From Betaproteobacteria bacterium (GTDB taxonomy: Bacteria; Pseudomonadota; Gammaproteobacteria; Burkholderiales; Thiobacteraceae), in assembly GCA_025361165.1 (NCBI GenBank), contig JANYAU010000008.1, forward strand, positions 1 to 43,455: a DNA stretch of 43,455 bases, written 5' to 3'. The notes beneath the pieces are model-generated. The model was given only the letters and a program-made list of their open reading frames with translations, was not told the DNA's origin and did no database searches. The position numbers were made by a program, and so were the translations under genes. Of the stretch, positions 1 through 8,248 are shown one piece after another; within the stretch, counting starts at the first letter, position 1, and each line of letters opens with the position of its first letter.

Positions 1-440
1 GCGGCCAGTATTGCGCCGAAACGCTGACATTCAACCTAGACAGGAAAGTTGTGCGCGGATGCGCCCACTATGCAGCGGCGGAATAACGCCATTCCAAAAT
101 ATGAATTTATGTTGATGCTCCGACTTGGCAGCATACGACCCTTAGCAGCCGATCCCGCGCGGTAAGAGCAGACCTTCATCAGCCCTGCGAATGTACTGCA
201 CCTGGAACCGCGTGATGTCGGCTTCCCCATTCGCTAGCTGTCTACCCTTCAGGAGCATTGTCGTCGATGGCCTATATCATGGATTGTGTTTGCGCACAGT
301 TGGAGGCACTGCGCCGTTGATCAAAAGGCCGGATACCGCCGGCTTTGCGCCACGCATCCCTAACAACGCTTGAATCGAAATCCACTGATGTCGCGGCGCG
401 GCATGGCCCAGTTATCAGGATTGACCGTTTAGAATTGCAC
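1..440. other. Stretch without a recognisable gene
   Basis: No open frame here has both a credible start context and a protein I recognise; the frames present are short and read like random translation. It forms the upstream flank of the TetR gene that starts at 510 and may be degraded accessory DNA. Confidence 0.5.
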
Positions 441-468
441 TTGTATTTCGTTTAATTTTATATATAAT
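441..468 (+). promoter_or_regulatory. Likely promoter of the TetR-MBL pair
   Basis: A TTGTAT box (441-446) and a perfect TATAAT (463-468) are separated by 16 bp, about 40 bp before the TTG start at 510. The surrounding DNA is very AT-rich. The arms AATTT (454-458) and AAATT (470-474) form an inverted repeat across the -10 box, which would suit autoregulation by the TetR protein; that last point is inference. Confidence 0.55.
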
Positions 469-509
469 CAAATTAATTAGAGGCCACACCTCACGCAGGA
501 ACCGCCCCG

Positions 510-1139
510 TTGAAAACTAGGACCTACAACATCGAATCACGTCGCAGGCAGCAGGCCGCGCTGAAGGACAGCATCGCGGCCGCTGCGGCCGAGTTGCATG
601 CAGCCAAGGGGGTGTTTGCGACCAGCTATGTCGACATCGCCAAGCGCGCCGGCGTGTCGCTGCCCACAGTGTACAAACACTTTTCGACCCAGCATGAGCT
701 GCTTCAAGGCTGCACCGGGCACGTCATCGCCAAGGCACCGCTGATGCCGGTTGAGAAGATCATTGCGGCTTTCGACCTGCCAGCCGCCGCCAAGCTGCTG
801 GTGTCCGCAATGGAGAAGCAACATCTGCACTTCGAGCCTTGGTCGGCTTGGCGCGAGGATCGGCAGATTCCGTTTCTCACCGAGATGGTTGCCGGCATCC
901 GCCAAGCGAGAGCCGCATTGGTGGCTGAGCTATTGGCGCGCCACGGTGTACGGGGTAGGCACCGAGAGTTGGTGGCTGCGTGGGAATCCATACTGTCTTT
1001 CGATTTTTGGCACCGCCTGGTGCGCGAGCACCAGTTACCGCGTCAAGCGGCGCACCGCATCCTTATTCAATGTTTGCTGGCAGTTGTCGGGCCGATGCTC
1101 GCATCCCCATCCACCCCGAGTCCAAGGAGAAAACCATGA
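510..1139 (+). CDS. TetR/AcrR family transcriptional regulator
   Basis: A 209-residue one-component repressor. The N-terminal helix-turn-helix is clear at about residues 20-60, ending in the typical family signature TVYKHF, and a divergent ligand-binding C-terminal half follows. The only plausible start is TTG at 510, preceded by AGGA about 9 bp upstream. The stop overlaps the ATG of the next gene (ATGA at 1136-1139), so the two are almost certainly co-translated. The AT-rich promoter just upstream with an inverted repeat would fit autoregulation. The ligand cannot be read from the sequence; the neighbour suggests control of an MBL-fold metalloprotein, perhaps in response to a small toxic molecule or redox stress. 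Confidence 0.85.
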   Translation: MKTRTYNIESRRRQQAALKDSIAAAAAELHAAKGVFATSYVDIAKRAGVSLPTVYKHFSTQHELLQGCTGHVIAKAPLMPVEKIIAAFDLPAAAKLLVSAMEKQHLHFEPWSAWREDRQIPFLTEMVAGIRQARAALVAELLARHGVRGRHRELVAAWESILSFDFWHRLVREHQLPRQAAHRILIQCLLAVVGPMLASPSTPSPRRKP

Positions 1140-1858
1140 CCCAGACCCCGCTCGCCTCGATCAACCAAATCGCTGCGGATACCTATCGCATCAGCATCGC
1201 ATTACCAGAAATGATGCCCGGTGGCTTTTCGTTCAACCAGTACTTGGTGGTCGATGAGATGCCCCTGCTTTTTCACACCGGGCCGAAAAGGTTGTTCACG
1301 CTAATTTGCGAGCAGATCGAAACCGTGCTCCCGGTCTCCAAATTGCGCTACATCGCGTTCTCGCATGTCGAGGCCGACGAGAGCGGTAGCCTGCCCGAGT
1401 TCCTGGCTGCAGCACCGCAGGCCAAGCCTGTGTGCAGCGAAATCGCCGCGATGATCTCAATCGGCGATATGGTTGACGTCGCGCCGCTGACCATGGCTGA
1501 CGGCCAGAAGCTGAGCCTGGGCCGGCATCAGTTGGTGTGGCAATCAACCCCTCATTTGCCGCATGGCTGGGAATGTGGCTACTTTTTCGATGCGACGACC
1601 AAGGTGCTGTTCTGCGGCGATCTGTTCACGCAGCCCGGCATGGGCGAACGGCCCCTGGTCAGCGACGACATCCTTGGGCCCAGCGAGGCATTCCGACGGC
1701 AGATGGATTACTTTGCGCACAGCCGCGACACCTCGGGAATGATCGACAAGCTGGCTAATCTGCATCCCGATGTGCTGGCCTGCATGCATGGCAGCGCCTG
1801 GTCAGGTGACGGTGCCGGTCTGCTGCGCAGGCTAGGCGCATCGCTTGCGCAGCCGTGA
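1136..1858 (+). CDS. MBL-fold metalloprotein, FprA/ODP-like di-iron type
   Basis: A 240-residue metallo-beta-lactamase-fold protein. ATG 1136 is chosen because AAGGAGA lies 5 bp upstream and the ATG overlaps the tetR stop by 4 bp; a longer in-frame extension has no such signal. The metal motif is HVEADE (His77, Glu79, Asp81, Glu82), then TPH (His140), GDLF (Asp162) and MHG (His218). The H-x-E-x-D arrangement is that of the oxygen-binding di-iron proteins (flavodiiron/ODP) rather than the H-x-H-x-D-H of hydrolytic family members. The sixth position, normally His, is Glu here. There is no flavodoxin or rubredoxin domain, so if it is an O2/NO/peroxide-active di-iron protein it needs a separate electron donor. 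Role is inferred from family only. Confidence 0.75.
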   Translation: MTQTPLASINQIAADTYRISIALPEMMPGGFSFNQYLVVDEMPLLFHTGPKRLFTLICEQIETVLPVSKLRYIAFSHVEADESGSLPEFLAAAPQAKPVCSEIAAMISIGDMVDVAPLTMADGQKLSLGRHQLVWQSTPHLPHGWECGYFFDATTKVLFCGDLFTQPGMGERPLVSDDILGPSEAFRRQMDYFAHSRDTSGMIDKLANLHPDVLACMHGSAWSGDGAGLLRRLGASLAQP

Positions 1859-2192
1859 GGCAGCAGCGTCTCGCGGCTGTGCCACCCTGACAGCACAAAC
1901 CCTGCACAGCCCACTTAACGGCGTAAGGTGTCAGAGAAACTGCCCTGACACTTCGCATACCCGCTTCGCCACCTTGATAGGCGGCAAGTGAATGTCGGCA
2001 ATGCGCAGCCATGGTTGGACGACTGGAACTGGCACGATGCTGACCCCCAGTATTCATCGCTGACAGGCAACTCCCGCTGCAAAACGGACATACAACGAGC
2101 AATCCATAACCGGCTGCCACATGTCGATTTTAGCCAGTCCATCACGAACATTGGATACCCAAAATATTTTAACAAGGTGCGCAACATTGTCT
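1859..2192. other. Gene-poor spacer with a short hairpin
   Basis: No frame here looks like a real protein. A 7-bp inverted repeat (GTGTCAG 1928-1934 and CTGACAC 1945-1951, 10-base loop) lies about 70 bp after the MBL stop. It has no T run, so it is not a classical terminator. The stretch may be decayed mobile DNA given the repeat that follows. Confidence 0.4.
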
Positions 2193-2250
2193 AAATCGGT
2201 GATCGCGTTTGATCAAAACGGGTGATCACGGTTCGCCGAAATGGGTGCGC
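2193..2250. repeat. Tandem direct repeats resembling an IS21-type end
   Basis: Two copies of an about 18-bp motif occur 23 bp apart: 2193-2210 and 2216-2233, sharing CGGTGATC or GGGTGATC followed by an A/G CG core. Multiple short direct repeats of this TGATC-rich kind near a terminus are characteristic of IS21-family elements. No istA or istB remnant was seen next to it, so this would be a solo end left after decay. The family assignment is from memory of IS21 ends and is tentative. Confidence 0.35.
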
Positions 2251-2301
2251 AAGCTAGGTCAAAATATATACTTTGCGCCGCTTCGCGGATAACCGCGCTT
2301 T

Positions 2302-3729
2302 TCAATACCGTACCCGCACTTTGTACACCAGCTTGGTTTGGCCGTTGGCCGGCACATTCACTTTCCACACCGCGGTATTGGCGGCCTCTTTTACATGTGG
2401 CTGCGATTCGGACAACATTTGCCAATCGCCCGGAATCGGTTCCATCACTTTCACTTGCACCGCTTCGTCCTTGGCATTCTTGAGCGTGATCTCGAATCCG
2501 GTATCGGACACATAGTTGTAACGGCTGGCGCCACTGACTTTTTCGAAGCTGGTTTGTTTTTTATCGGCCGTCACATCGAAGGCCTCGCCCAACTTCAGCC
2601 GCACTTTTTCGTTCTTCGGGGTATGGTCGATTCGATCCTCGCCCACGAACTGCGCATTGCCCGCTTTATCTTTCTTGTACACGCGCACCACGCCCTTGGG
2701 CAGCGGAATGCCTAAGCCCGTGCCTTTATTCTCGAATTCCATGAACACGCCGACTTTCATCTTTTGGCCGATGTCGCCGTAGCTCGAGCGGTAGTAGTAA
2801 TCCGCGCCGCGCAGTAAAAATTCCTTGCTGACGGGAATGGCTGTTGCACTCATGAGCGCGACTTGTTTGGTTTGGCTCTCGGCAATCGTGGTGGGGCGAT
2901 CAAGGGTATACAGGTGATATTCGAACAAGCTTTCTTCGGCCATGGCGGGTGCCGCTTTGGCCACCATACGCGGTGCTGATGCCAACGCTTCTTGCCGCAT
3001 TGCATCTTGGACTTGATTCACATCGCCGGCCACCAATTGCAGTTTGGCATTCTGATAGGTCGCGCCACTGGTGTTGGTCAAAGTCACCCAACCATTCAGA
3101 TCGAGCTTGTCTTCATTCTTCGACAGCTCGGCAACATAATCCGCGCGCCAACTTAAGCCGCCGGTGAGATAGGACAACTCCAGCGTATCGTCCGCGGCCT
3201 GCGCGGCATTGAGGTACATCACTAACGTCGGGTGGTCGCGCAAATTTCCAGGCACGCTGGGGAACGCAATGCGCCCCGGCACGCCGGTTTCGATCCGATC
3301 CGCATATTGCAGCACTACGCCGTTGTTGGTGGCCAGCACCGTCGCATCCTCACGCGAATCCGCACCGGTGGCGGGATTGGTGCGGATCACGGTGACGCGT
3401 TTGCCGACATACTTGTCCAATAGCGTTTGCGGTGTGAGCAAATCGAAATCGAAGTTCTGCTCCAGCAAATAAAATCCCTTAGGATGTGTCAGATCACGCA
3501 GCAGCGCAGTTTCTGGCCGCATGCGCGCGGACACGTCGCGCCACGCCAACCGGCCTTCGCCCGCCGCCATACCGACCTTGCGCGTGTCTTTCACCAACGC
3601 CAGATTCTCGTTGTAAATGGTGACCGCAACTTCTTGCTGATCCTTGAGGGTGGTGATGTGTTCCGGTGCAGCGTGGGCGATACACGCAGTAAACGCGAGG
3701 CTGGCTGCAATAGCGGTTTTGCTCAACAT
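2302..3729 (-). CDS. DUF4139 domain-containing exported protein
   Basis: A 475-residue protein with a Sec signal peptide (hydrophobic residues 5-18, probable cleavage after AHA at about residue 20), so it is probably periplasmic or secreted. The body is the beta-rich DUF4139 fold; recognisable segments include the SYLTGGLSWRADYVAELS region and the C-terminal NGQTKLVYKVRVRY tail. Molecular function of the family is not established. ATG 3729 is chosen over an upstream start because AAGGAGACC lies just before it and the signal peptide then begins properly. The Shine-Dalgarno overlaps the pgl stop codon and only 10 bp separate the genes, so it is co-transcribed with pgl. Confidence 0.85.
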   Translation of the reverse strand: MLSKTAIAASLAFTACIAHAAPEHITTLKDQQEVAVTIYNENLALVKDTRKVGMAAGEGRLAWRDVSARMRPETALLRDLTHPKGFYLLEQNFDFDLLTPQTLLDKYVGKRVTVIRTNPATGADSREDATVLATNNGVVLQYADRIETGVPGRIAFPSVPGNLRDHPTLVMYLNAAQAADDTLELSYLTGGLSWRADYVAELSKNEDKLDLNGWVTLTNTSGATYQNAKLQLVAGDVNQVQDAMRQEALASAPRMVAKAAPAMAEESLFEYHLYTLDRPTTIAESQTKQVALMSATAIPVSKEFLLRGADYYYRSSYGDIGQKMKVGVFMEFENKGTGLGIPLPKGVVRVYKKDKAGNAQFVGEDRIDHTPKNEKVRLKLGEAFDVTADKKQTSFEKVSGASRYNYVSDTGFEITLKNAKDEAVQVKVMEPIPGDWQMLSESQPHVKEAANTAVWKVNVPANGQTKLVYKVRVRY

Positions 3730-3739
3730 GGTGGTCTCC

Positions 3740-4435
3740 TTAAGGGGAATGTTCTTCCGGCCAAGCGGCGTTATCCAGCAGCACATCGACGCCGTTAGGA
3801 CAATGGATCGCCGCAGCGGGTATGGGTTCGCCGCTTTTCCAACGCGCGACGGCGTCCTGCTTGCCTGCGCCAGTCACTAAAAATAATACTTGGTGCGCGC
3901 GCGACAACCGAGTTGCGCTGAGAGAGAGCCGCTGCGGCGGTGGTTTGGGCGCATCGAGCACCATCAACACATCGGGCGCATTGTCTGTGGCGCCGATGTC
4001 ATGTCCAGGAAATAAACTGGCGGTGTGGCCATCTTCGCCTAATCCCAACAACACCAAATCGAATTCGCCGACATTGGCGAGCAATTGCGTATAGGCCGCG
4101 CATGCCGCCTCTAGGCCGCACTCAGTCAGCATCGCATGAATTTGCTTAGACGGAATAGATGTCTGCGCGAGCCACGCATCCTGCGCCATTGTGCTGTTGC
4201 GCTCGGGATGGTCGGCGGGCAGCACACGCTCGTCACCGAAATAGATATGCCACGCCGCCCAGTCCATAGACAAATCACACAAGGACTCATACACCGCGCG
4301 CGGCGTGCTGCCACCCGCGAGTACGATATGAAAAGCGCCGCGTGTTTGAATCGCCGCGCGAGCCGCCGCATCGATTGCGTGACGGGCGGCAAGTTTCACA
4401 TCCGCGTCACGCGCAAACCATTGCCATCGAACCAT
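3740..4435 (-). CDS. pgl: 6-phosphogluconolactonase
   Basis: Hydrolyses 6-phosphogluconolactone to 6-phosphogluconate, the second step of the oxidative pentose phosphate pathway, in the cytoplasm. The 231-residue product has the family landmarks GGSTPR (41-46), FGDER (66-70) and GLGEDGHTASLFPG (131-144), the last with the catalytic His region. Length is normal for the DevB/SOL family. ATG 4435 is preferred because it gives the usual short N terminus before the WQWF segment; a TTG 24 bp upstream is possible, and neither has a strong ribosome binding site. zwf and gnd lie on the same strand but about 3.8 kb away, separated by accessory DNA. It is followed closely by the DUF4139 gene. Confidence 0.93.
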   Translation of the reverse strand: MVRWQWFARDADVKLAARHAIDAAARAAIQTRGAFHIVLAGGSTPRAVYESLCDLSMDWAAWHIYFGDERVLPADHPERNSTMAQDAWLAQTSIPSKQIHAMLTECGLEAACAAYTQLLANVGEFDLVLLGLGEDGHTASLFPGHDIGATDNAPDVLMVLDAPKPPPQRLSLSATRLSRAHQVLFLVTGAGKQDAVARWKSGEPIPAAAIHCPNGVDVLLDNAAWPEEHSP

Positions 4436-4527
4436 GCCGCTCTCAGTGCCTAGAGGCAAAATCCATCGTAGACGAATTATGCACTATGCCAAACGGCGGC
4501 ACACTATTACACCTCCAGCCTAGGAAT

Positions 4528-4944
4528 TTATACCTGCACGATAGTCGTGAAATCGCCCGCCGTTAGCGCGTTCATGTAAGCGAGGATTAGCTCCTTAGTG
4601 AGGTAGCGCCCGTGCGTTTTTTCGTCGTGTTCGCGAACGATGGGGAAGGTGTCGAGGATGTAAGCGGCATCGTCGCGGGAAAGGCCGTAGAGGTGGAAGA
4701 ACAAGGCATCGAGCCGCGCCAAACGATGACGGCGGTCGTTCTCGTCCCACGCGAAGGGTGCGCCGTCATAGCCCAGGTCGCGGGCGAAGGGCGCGAGGTC
4801 ATGGGCGGTGTAGGAAAGGTGCAGCACTTCGCCGCGCACGTAGTCGTCGATGTTAGTTTTGCCCAGCGTTTGCTCGAACTGCTTCTGGCGGATCAGCGGA
4901 AGCTGTTCGACGATGTACAAATTAGATTTATTAGTAGTTCCGAC
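4528..4944 (-). pseudogene. 3' remnant of a large restriction-modification DNA methyltransferase
   Basis: Encodes about 139 residues that match the far C terminus of Eco57I-like/type IIG adenine-specific methyltransferases. Recognisable signatures are YIVEQLPLI near the start, then DLAPFARDLGYDG, the stretch around LDALFFHLYGLSRDD, AYILDTFPIV, and a basic HGRY-TKELIL end. The methyltransferase catalytic domain (NPPY) and all upstream parts are missing. The homologous frame runs upstream of any start codon to about 4944, where homology stops and IS481-like sequence begins. It lacks its catalytic core and is a decayed relic lying upstream of pgl on the same strand. Confidence 0.75.
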
Positions 4945-5145
4945 TTGATCTGACAGTAAGGCGTTGCCAAAGGGTGGGGTTACCCGGTTTGATATAGGTG
5001 CGGATCTTTATCAAACAACGCGCGCAAGCGCCAAGGAGTAACCCATGAATAGTTTTCAACAGAACGTCATCAAACACAAGATTCACCTGCTGAATCTAGC
5101 TGCCAACTTGGCAATGTGTCCCGCGCCTGCAAGGTGAGACTACTA
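4945..5145 (+). mobile_element. IS481-family insertion sequence remnant (transposase 5' end)
   Basis: ATG 5045 follows AAGGAG at 5033-5038 and opens a frame reading NVIKHKIHLLNLAAN, typical of the N-terminal helix-turn-helix of IS481-type transposases. At about 5106 the homology jumps frame: the +1 frame continues LGNVSRACKV, the next expected segment, while the original frame stops at 5135. One base appears to have been lost. After about 5140 no transposase homology remains. The segment from about 4945 to 5044 would be the left end of the element, and its edge coincides with the point where the methyltransferase remnant is cut. IS family is assigned from the peptide; the terminal repeat was not verified. 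Confidence 0.6.
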
Positions 5146-5476
5146 AAGCTCAAATTCATACGGAATTTCTCGCCGTATACCTCCTCTTGTCGTCCGGGTT
5201 GCGTAAGCATTCGTGGCAAACCCACTCTCCTCCCCCCCTTCAATTTGCCGCAGCGCTAGTGCTCAAGAAGTGTACATAATTTCCGATATAGATATTTAAC
5301 CCCATAACTTTGGCCTAACTTGTGGCGTCGCGATAAAAATAATTAATTAAATCAACAATTTGGTGCGTAAGAAATAAGGCTGGTGTTAAATGGGTTCACT
5401 GGGTAGAGAAGGCATCACATTCAAGCGCTAGGGTAGTTTGAAGGCCTGACGAACATCTAATTGATAAGGAGTTGCT
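5146..5476. other. AT-rich spacer without a gene
   Basis: About 330 bp between the transposase relic and the DUF2892 gene. No coding frame is credible. AT content rises around 5270-5400, which probably contains the promoter of the DUF2892/GGDEF-EAL pair, but no single -35/-10 pair stands out. Confidence 0.4.
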
Positions 5477-5677
5477 ATGTCTGTGATAAGGATAGTGCGG
5501 ATGGTTGCTGGATTTGTTGTCTTGGCATCAATGGCGCTTGGGATGGAAGCTAGCCCATTATTTCTAGACGTCAATTGGCTTTGGCTCGCCGTTTTTATCG
5601 GCGGCAATCTCTTCCAAAGTGCTTTCACTAATATCTGCCCCCTCGAGATCGTGCTCAAAGCGGGGGGTATTGACTAA
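5477..5677 (+). CDS. DUF2892 (YgaP-type) small membrane protein
   Basis: A 66-residue inner-membrane peptide with two hydrophobic segments (about 8-24 and 33-50) and the family signature NLFQSAFTNICPL with its conserved Cys. In YgaP this domain anchors a rhodanese; here it stands alone, as it often does in proteobacteria. Start ATG 5477 is supported by AAGGAG about 7 bp upstream. It lies 51 bp before the GGDEF-EAL gene on the same strand and may share its transcript. Function of the stand-alone form is not established; a role in sulfur or redox handling is only suggested by the rhodanese link. Confidence 0.8.
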   Translation: MSVIRIVRMVAGFVVLASMALGMEASPLFLDVNWLWLAVFIGGNLFQSAFTNICPLEIVLKAGGID

Positions 5678-5728
5678 TCAGAGAGATCGCCGCTAGACGC
5701 ACTTGGGGCGAACGCGCGTGACTGGATA

Positions 5729-8179
5729 ATGGCAACCACAAAAAAAAACCGTTCACGCGCATTCTTTCGTAGTCTGCCGGGGAGATTGATTGTCTCCATG
5801 CTGGTGGTCACGCTCATCCTGGGAACACTCTTGGTTGGCAGCATACTTTTCTTGTCGACTAAAGCTCAAGAAGATATCTTCGTTCAAAATGTCCAGGAAG
5901 AAACTCACGCATTGGCCGAGTCGATTGGGCGTAACTCGGATTCCTCGACACATAGAAATATATTGGCAAATGCAATACGGTCACATGGATTAGTTTATGT
6001 GGAGCTAGATCGTTCGAAATACGGCAATGCAGAATCGCTTACCTTGGTGACAGACAGTAAGCTTAAGTTTAGGAAAGACATTAAATTCGGGGGGCATGAC
6101 GACAATGTGTATTACCTGTCTGAGCCGGTTCGAGATGAGAAGGGCAATGTAACTGCTGTACTCAAGACGGGCTATGACGAGTTGCGATTGACCAATCAGG
6201 CAAAGCATATGGTCCACCGGAGCATGGTTTTTTCGCTGGTTTACTTGTGGGCGCTAACACTTGTCGCAGCCTCCCTGGCGTTGCGTTTGACCAATCCCCT
6301 TAAAACCCTGCAGAAGGCTTGCAGGGAAATTGCATCCGGGCAGATCGACAAAGAACTTAATATTGAAAGTAATATTTCGGAAATTTCCGATTTGGGGTAT
6401 GACTTGGAGCACATGCGCCAGGAGTTATTGGCGAGGAATAAACAAATCGCGGCTAGCGAGGCCCGATACGCCGCGATTCTAGATAATGCAGCCGAAGGTA
6501 TTTTTACTTTCGATAGGCAAGGCATCATTCACAGCTTCAACCGATCTGCGGAGCAGCTTTTTGGGTATTGTGCCGACGAAGTCGTGGGACGGGATATCAC
6601 ACTGCTAATTCCTCCTCCCGATGCCATTGACCGCCGCAAAGGTTATCTTGAACACTTTATGCGGACGGAAATCAACCAGCTTGTCGGCCATGAGGGTGAG
6701 GTCACCGGATATCACAAAGACGGTGCGAGTTTTCATATGGCGCTCAAAGTGAGCGTGGTCGTGCTTGATGATAAGGAAATGTATACGGCGTTGGCAGCCG
6801 ATATCAGCGAACGAAGGGCGCTGATTGATCGCCTGAAGTCGATGGCTGAACATGATGGGCTGACGGGCCTCTACAATCGAGGGTATTTTCACGAGGAATT
6901 GGAGCGCTTGGTGGAGCTGACCAAACGCAATAAGCAACCCAGCGCGTTGTTCTATATTGATCTTGATCACTTCAAGTACGTGAACGACGCGCTGGGCCAC
7001 GCGGCGGGTGACCGCTTGTTGATTGAGATCAGCAAGATCCTTGTCAAGCGTGCCCGAAAAAGCGATCTGATTGCGCGACTAGGCGGCGATGAATTCACGG
7101 TATTACTCAATAGTATCCCCGTCGAGGAAATTCACAGCGCGGCGGAGTCCTTTCGCCGGGCACTTGCCGACTATCCGTTCAGGGCGGGCGCGGAGCAGGT
7201 CGACATTGGCTGCTCCATCGGCGTGTCGATGATCACTGAAGAAACCCGGTCCGCGGGCGAAGCACTTTCCCAAGCCGACATCTCCTGTCATTTAGCCAAG
7301 CGCAGTGGTCGCAACCAGGTACACATCTTCAACCCCGCGGACGAGGCCAATGTCACGGTGATGTCGATGGATATGGGCTGGTCAAGACGCATCAAAGAGG
7401 CAATCGAGATGGGCCGCTTCGTCCTCGCTTGTCAGCCCATCGTAGCTACGCAAAGCGGTGAAATCGAGTCTTTTGAGGTATTAATCCGCATGCTTGATGA
7501 GCAAAATATGCTCATCATGCCCGGCGCGTTTCTGCCTTCCGCCGAGCGCTTTGGGCTCGCTAAGGAAATTGACAAGTGGGTCATTGTGAATGCCATCGAG
7601 ACCTTGGCCCAGCAACGCAAAGATACACCGGGGCTACGCTACTCGTTAAATCTATCCGGCCAGACTTTCTCGGACCCGAGTATCTGCGACCTTATTCAAG
7701 ATGTACTGCGTCGGAGCGGGCTAGACCCCGCTGCGCTCACATTTGAAGTTACCGAAACGGTGGCTATTTCCGATATGTCGATTGCGGGCAGTTTTTTGTC
7801 CAAGCTTCGACAGATCGGTTGTAAGACGGCTCTGGATGATTTCGGCGCTGGCATGTCATCCTTCGCCTATTTGCGAGATTTGCCCGTCGATTACGTAAAG
7901 CTTGACGGGCGTTTTGTGAAGAATATGGCCACCAATCCCATCGATGAAGCTATGGTGAAAGCGATGAACGAGATTGCCCACGCGCTCGGCAAACAGACCA
8001 TTGCAGAATTCGTGGAAGACGATGCCACCATGAAACTCCTCAAGGCCTACGGTATTGACTACGCCCAGGGCTACTACCTAGGCAGGCCCAATATTGTTAT
8101 GCCGTGTAAGTCGATTTCGGATCACGCCGGCACGCCGTCCTTGTGTTTTATTTCTTCGGCGACGTCGTCGGAATGCTAG
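5729..8179 (+). CDS. Membrane sensor with PAS, GGDEF and EAL domains (cyclic di-GMP turnover)
   Basis: An 816-residue inner-membrane signalling protein. Transmembrane helix 1 is at about 20-43 and helix 2 at about 166-187, flanking a 120-residue periplasmic sensor. A HAMP-like linker (188-240), a PAS domain (about 242-360), a GGDEF domain (about 370-535) and an EAL domain (about 550-795) follow. The diguanylate cyclase motif is intact (GGDEF 452-456) and an RKSD inhibitory site sits exactly five residues upstream (443-446). The EAL motif reads EVL (583-585) with the metal-binding Glu kept, and DDFG (703-706), the NLSGQ segment and the Lys of VKLDG are present. Both activities are therefore possible. 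The gene sits in the accessory block between zwf and pgl. Confidence 0.93.
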   Translation: MATTKKNRSRAFFRSLPGRLIVSMLVVTLILGTLLVGSILFLSTKAQEDIFVQNVQEETHALAESIGRNSDSSTHRNILANAIRSHGLVYVELDRSKYGNAESLTLVTDSKLKFRKDIKFGGHDDNVYYLSEPVRDEKGNVTAVLKTGYDELRLTNQAKHMVHRSMVFSLVYLWALTLVAASLALRLTNPLKTLQKACREIASGQIDKELNIESNISEISDLGYDLEHMRQELLARNKQIAASEARYAAILDNAAEGIFTFDRQGIIHSFNRSAEQLFGYCADEVVGRDITLLIPPPDAIDRRKGYLEHFMRTEINQLVGHEGEVTGYHKDGASFHMALKVSVVVLDDKEMYTALAADISERRALIDRLKSMAEHDGLTGLYNRGYFHEELERLVELTKRNKQPSALFYIDLDHFKYVNDALGHAAGDRLLIEISKILVKRARKSDLIARLGGDEFTVLLNSIPVEEIHSAAESFRRALADYPFRAGAEQVDIGCSIGVSMITEETRSAGEALSQADISCHLAKRSGRNQVHIFNPADEANVTVMSMDMGWSRRIKEAIEMGRFVLACQPIVATQSGEIESFEVLIRMLDEQNMLIMPGAFLPSAERFGLAKEIDKWVIVNAIETLAQQRKDTPGLRYSLNLSGQTFSDPSICDLIQDVLRRSGLDPAALTFEVTETVAISDMSIAGSFLSKLRQIGCKTALDDFGAGMSSFAYLRDLPVDYVKLDGRFVKNMATNPIDEAMVKAMNEIAHALGKQTIAEFVEDDATMKLLKAYGIDYAQGYYLGRPNIVMPCKSISDHAGTPSLCFISSATSSEC

Positions 8180-8248
8180 GTACGCGACTTTCTATTTTCC
8201 TTGCGCACTTGCCTCTCGTCGTCTGGACTTCACCCGCTTCAGTATGCC

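Noticed and set aside
36-230. Short open frame at the window start, minus strand
   Set aside because: No ribosome binding site and no recognisable protein pattern; composition looks random.
1915-2187. 90-residue open frame on the minus strand
   Set aside because: Considered as a possible transposase relic beside the repeat, but no family residues could be identified and start context is poor.
8180-8248. Terminator between the GGDEF-EAL gene and zwf
   Set aside because: No GC stem with a T run in this short convergent gap.
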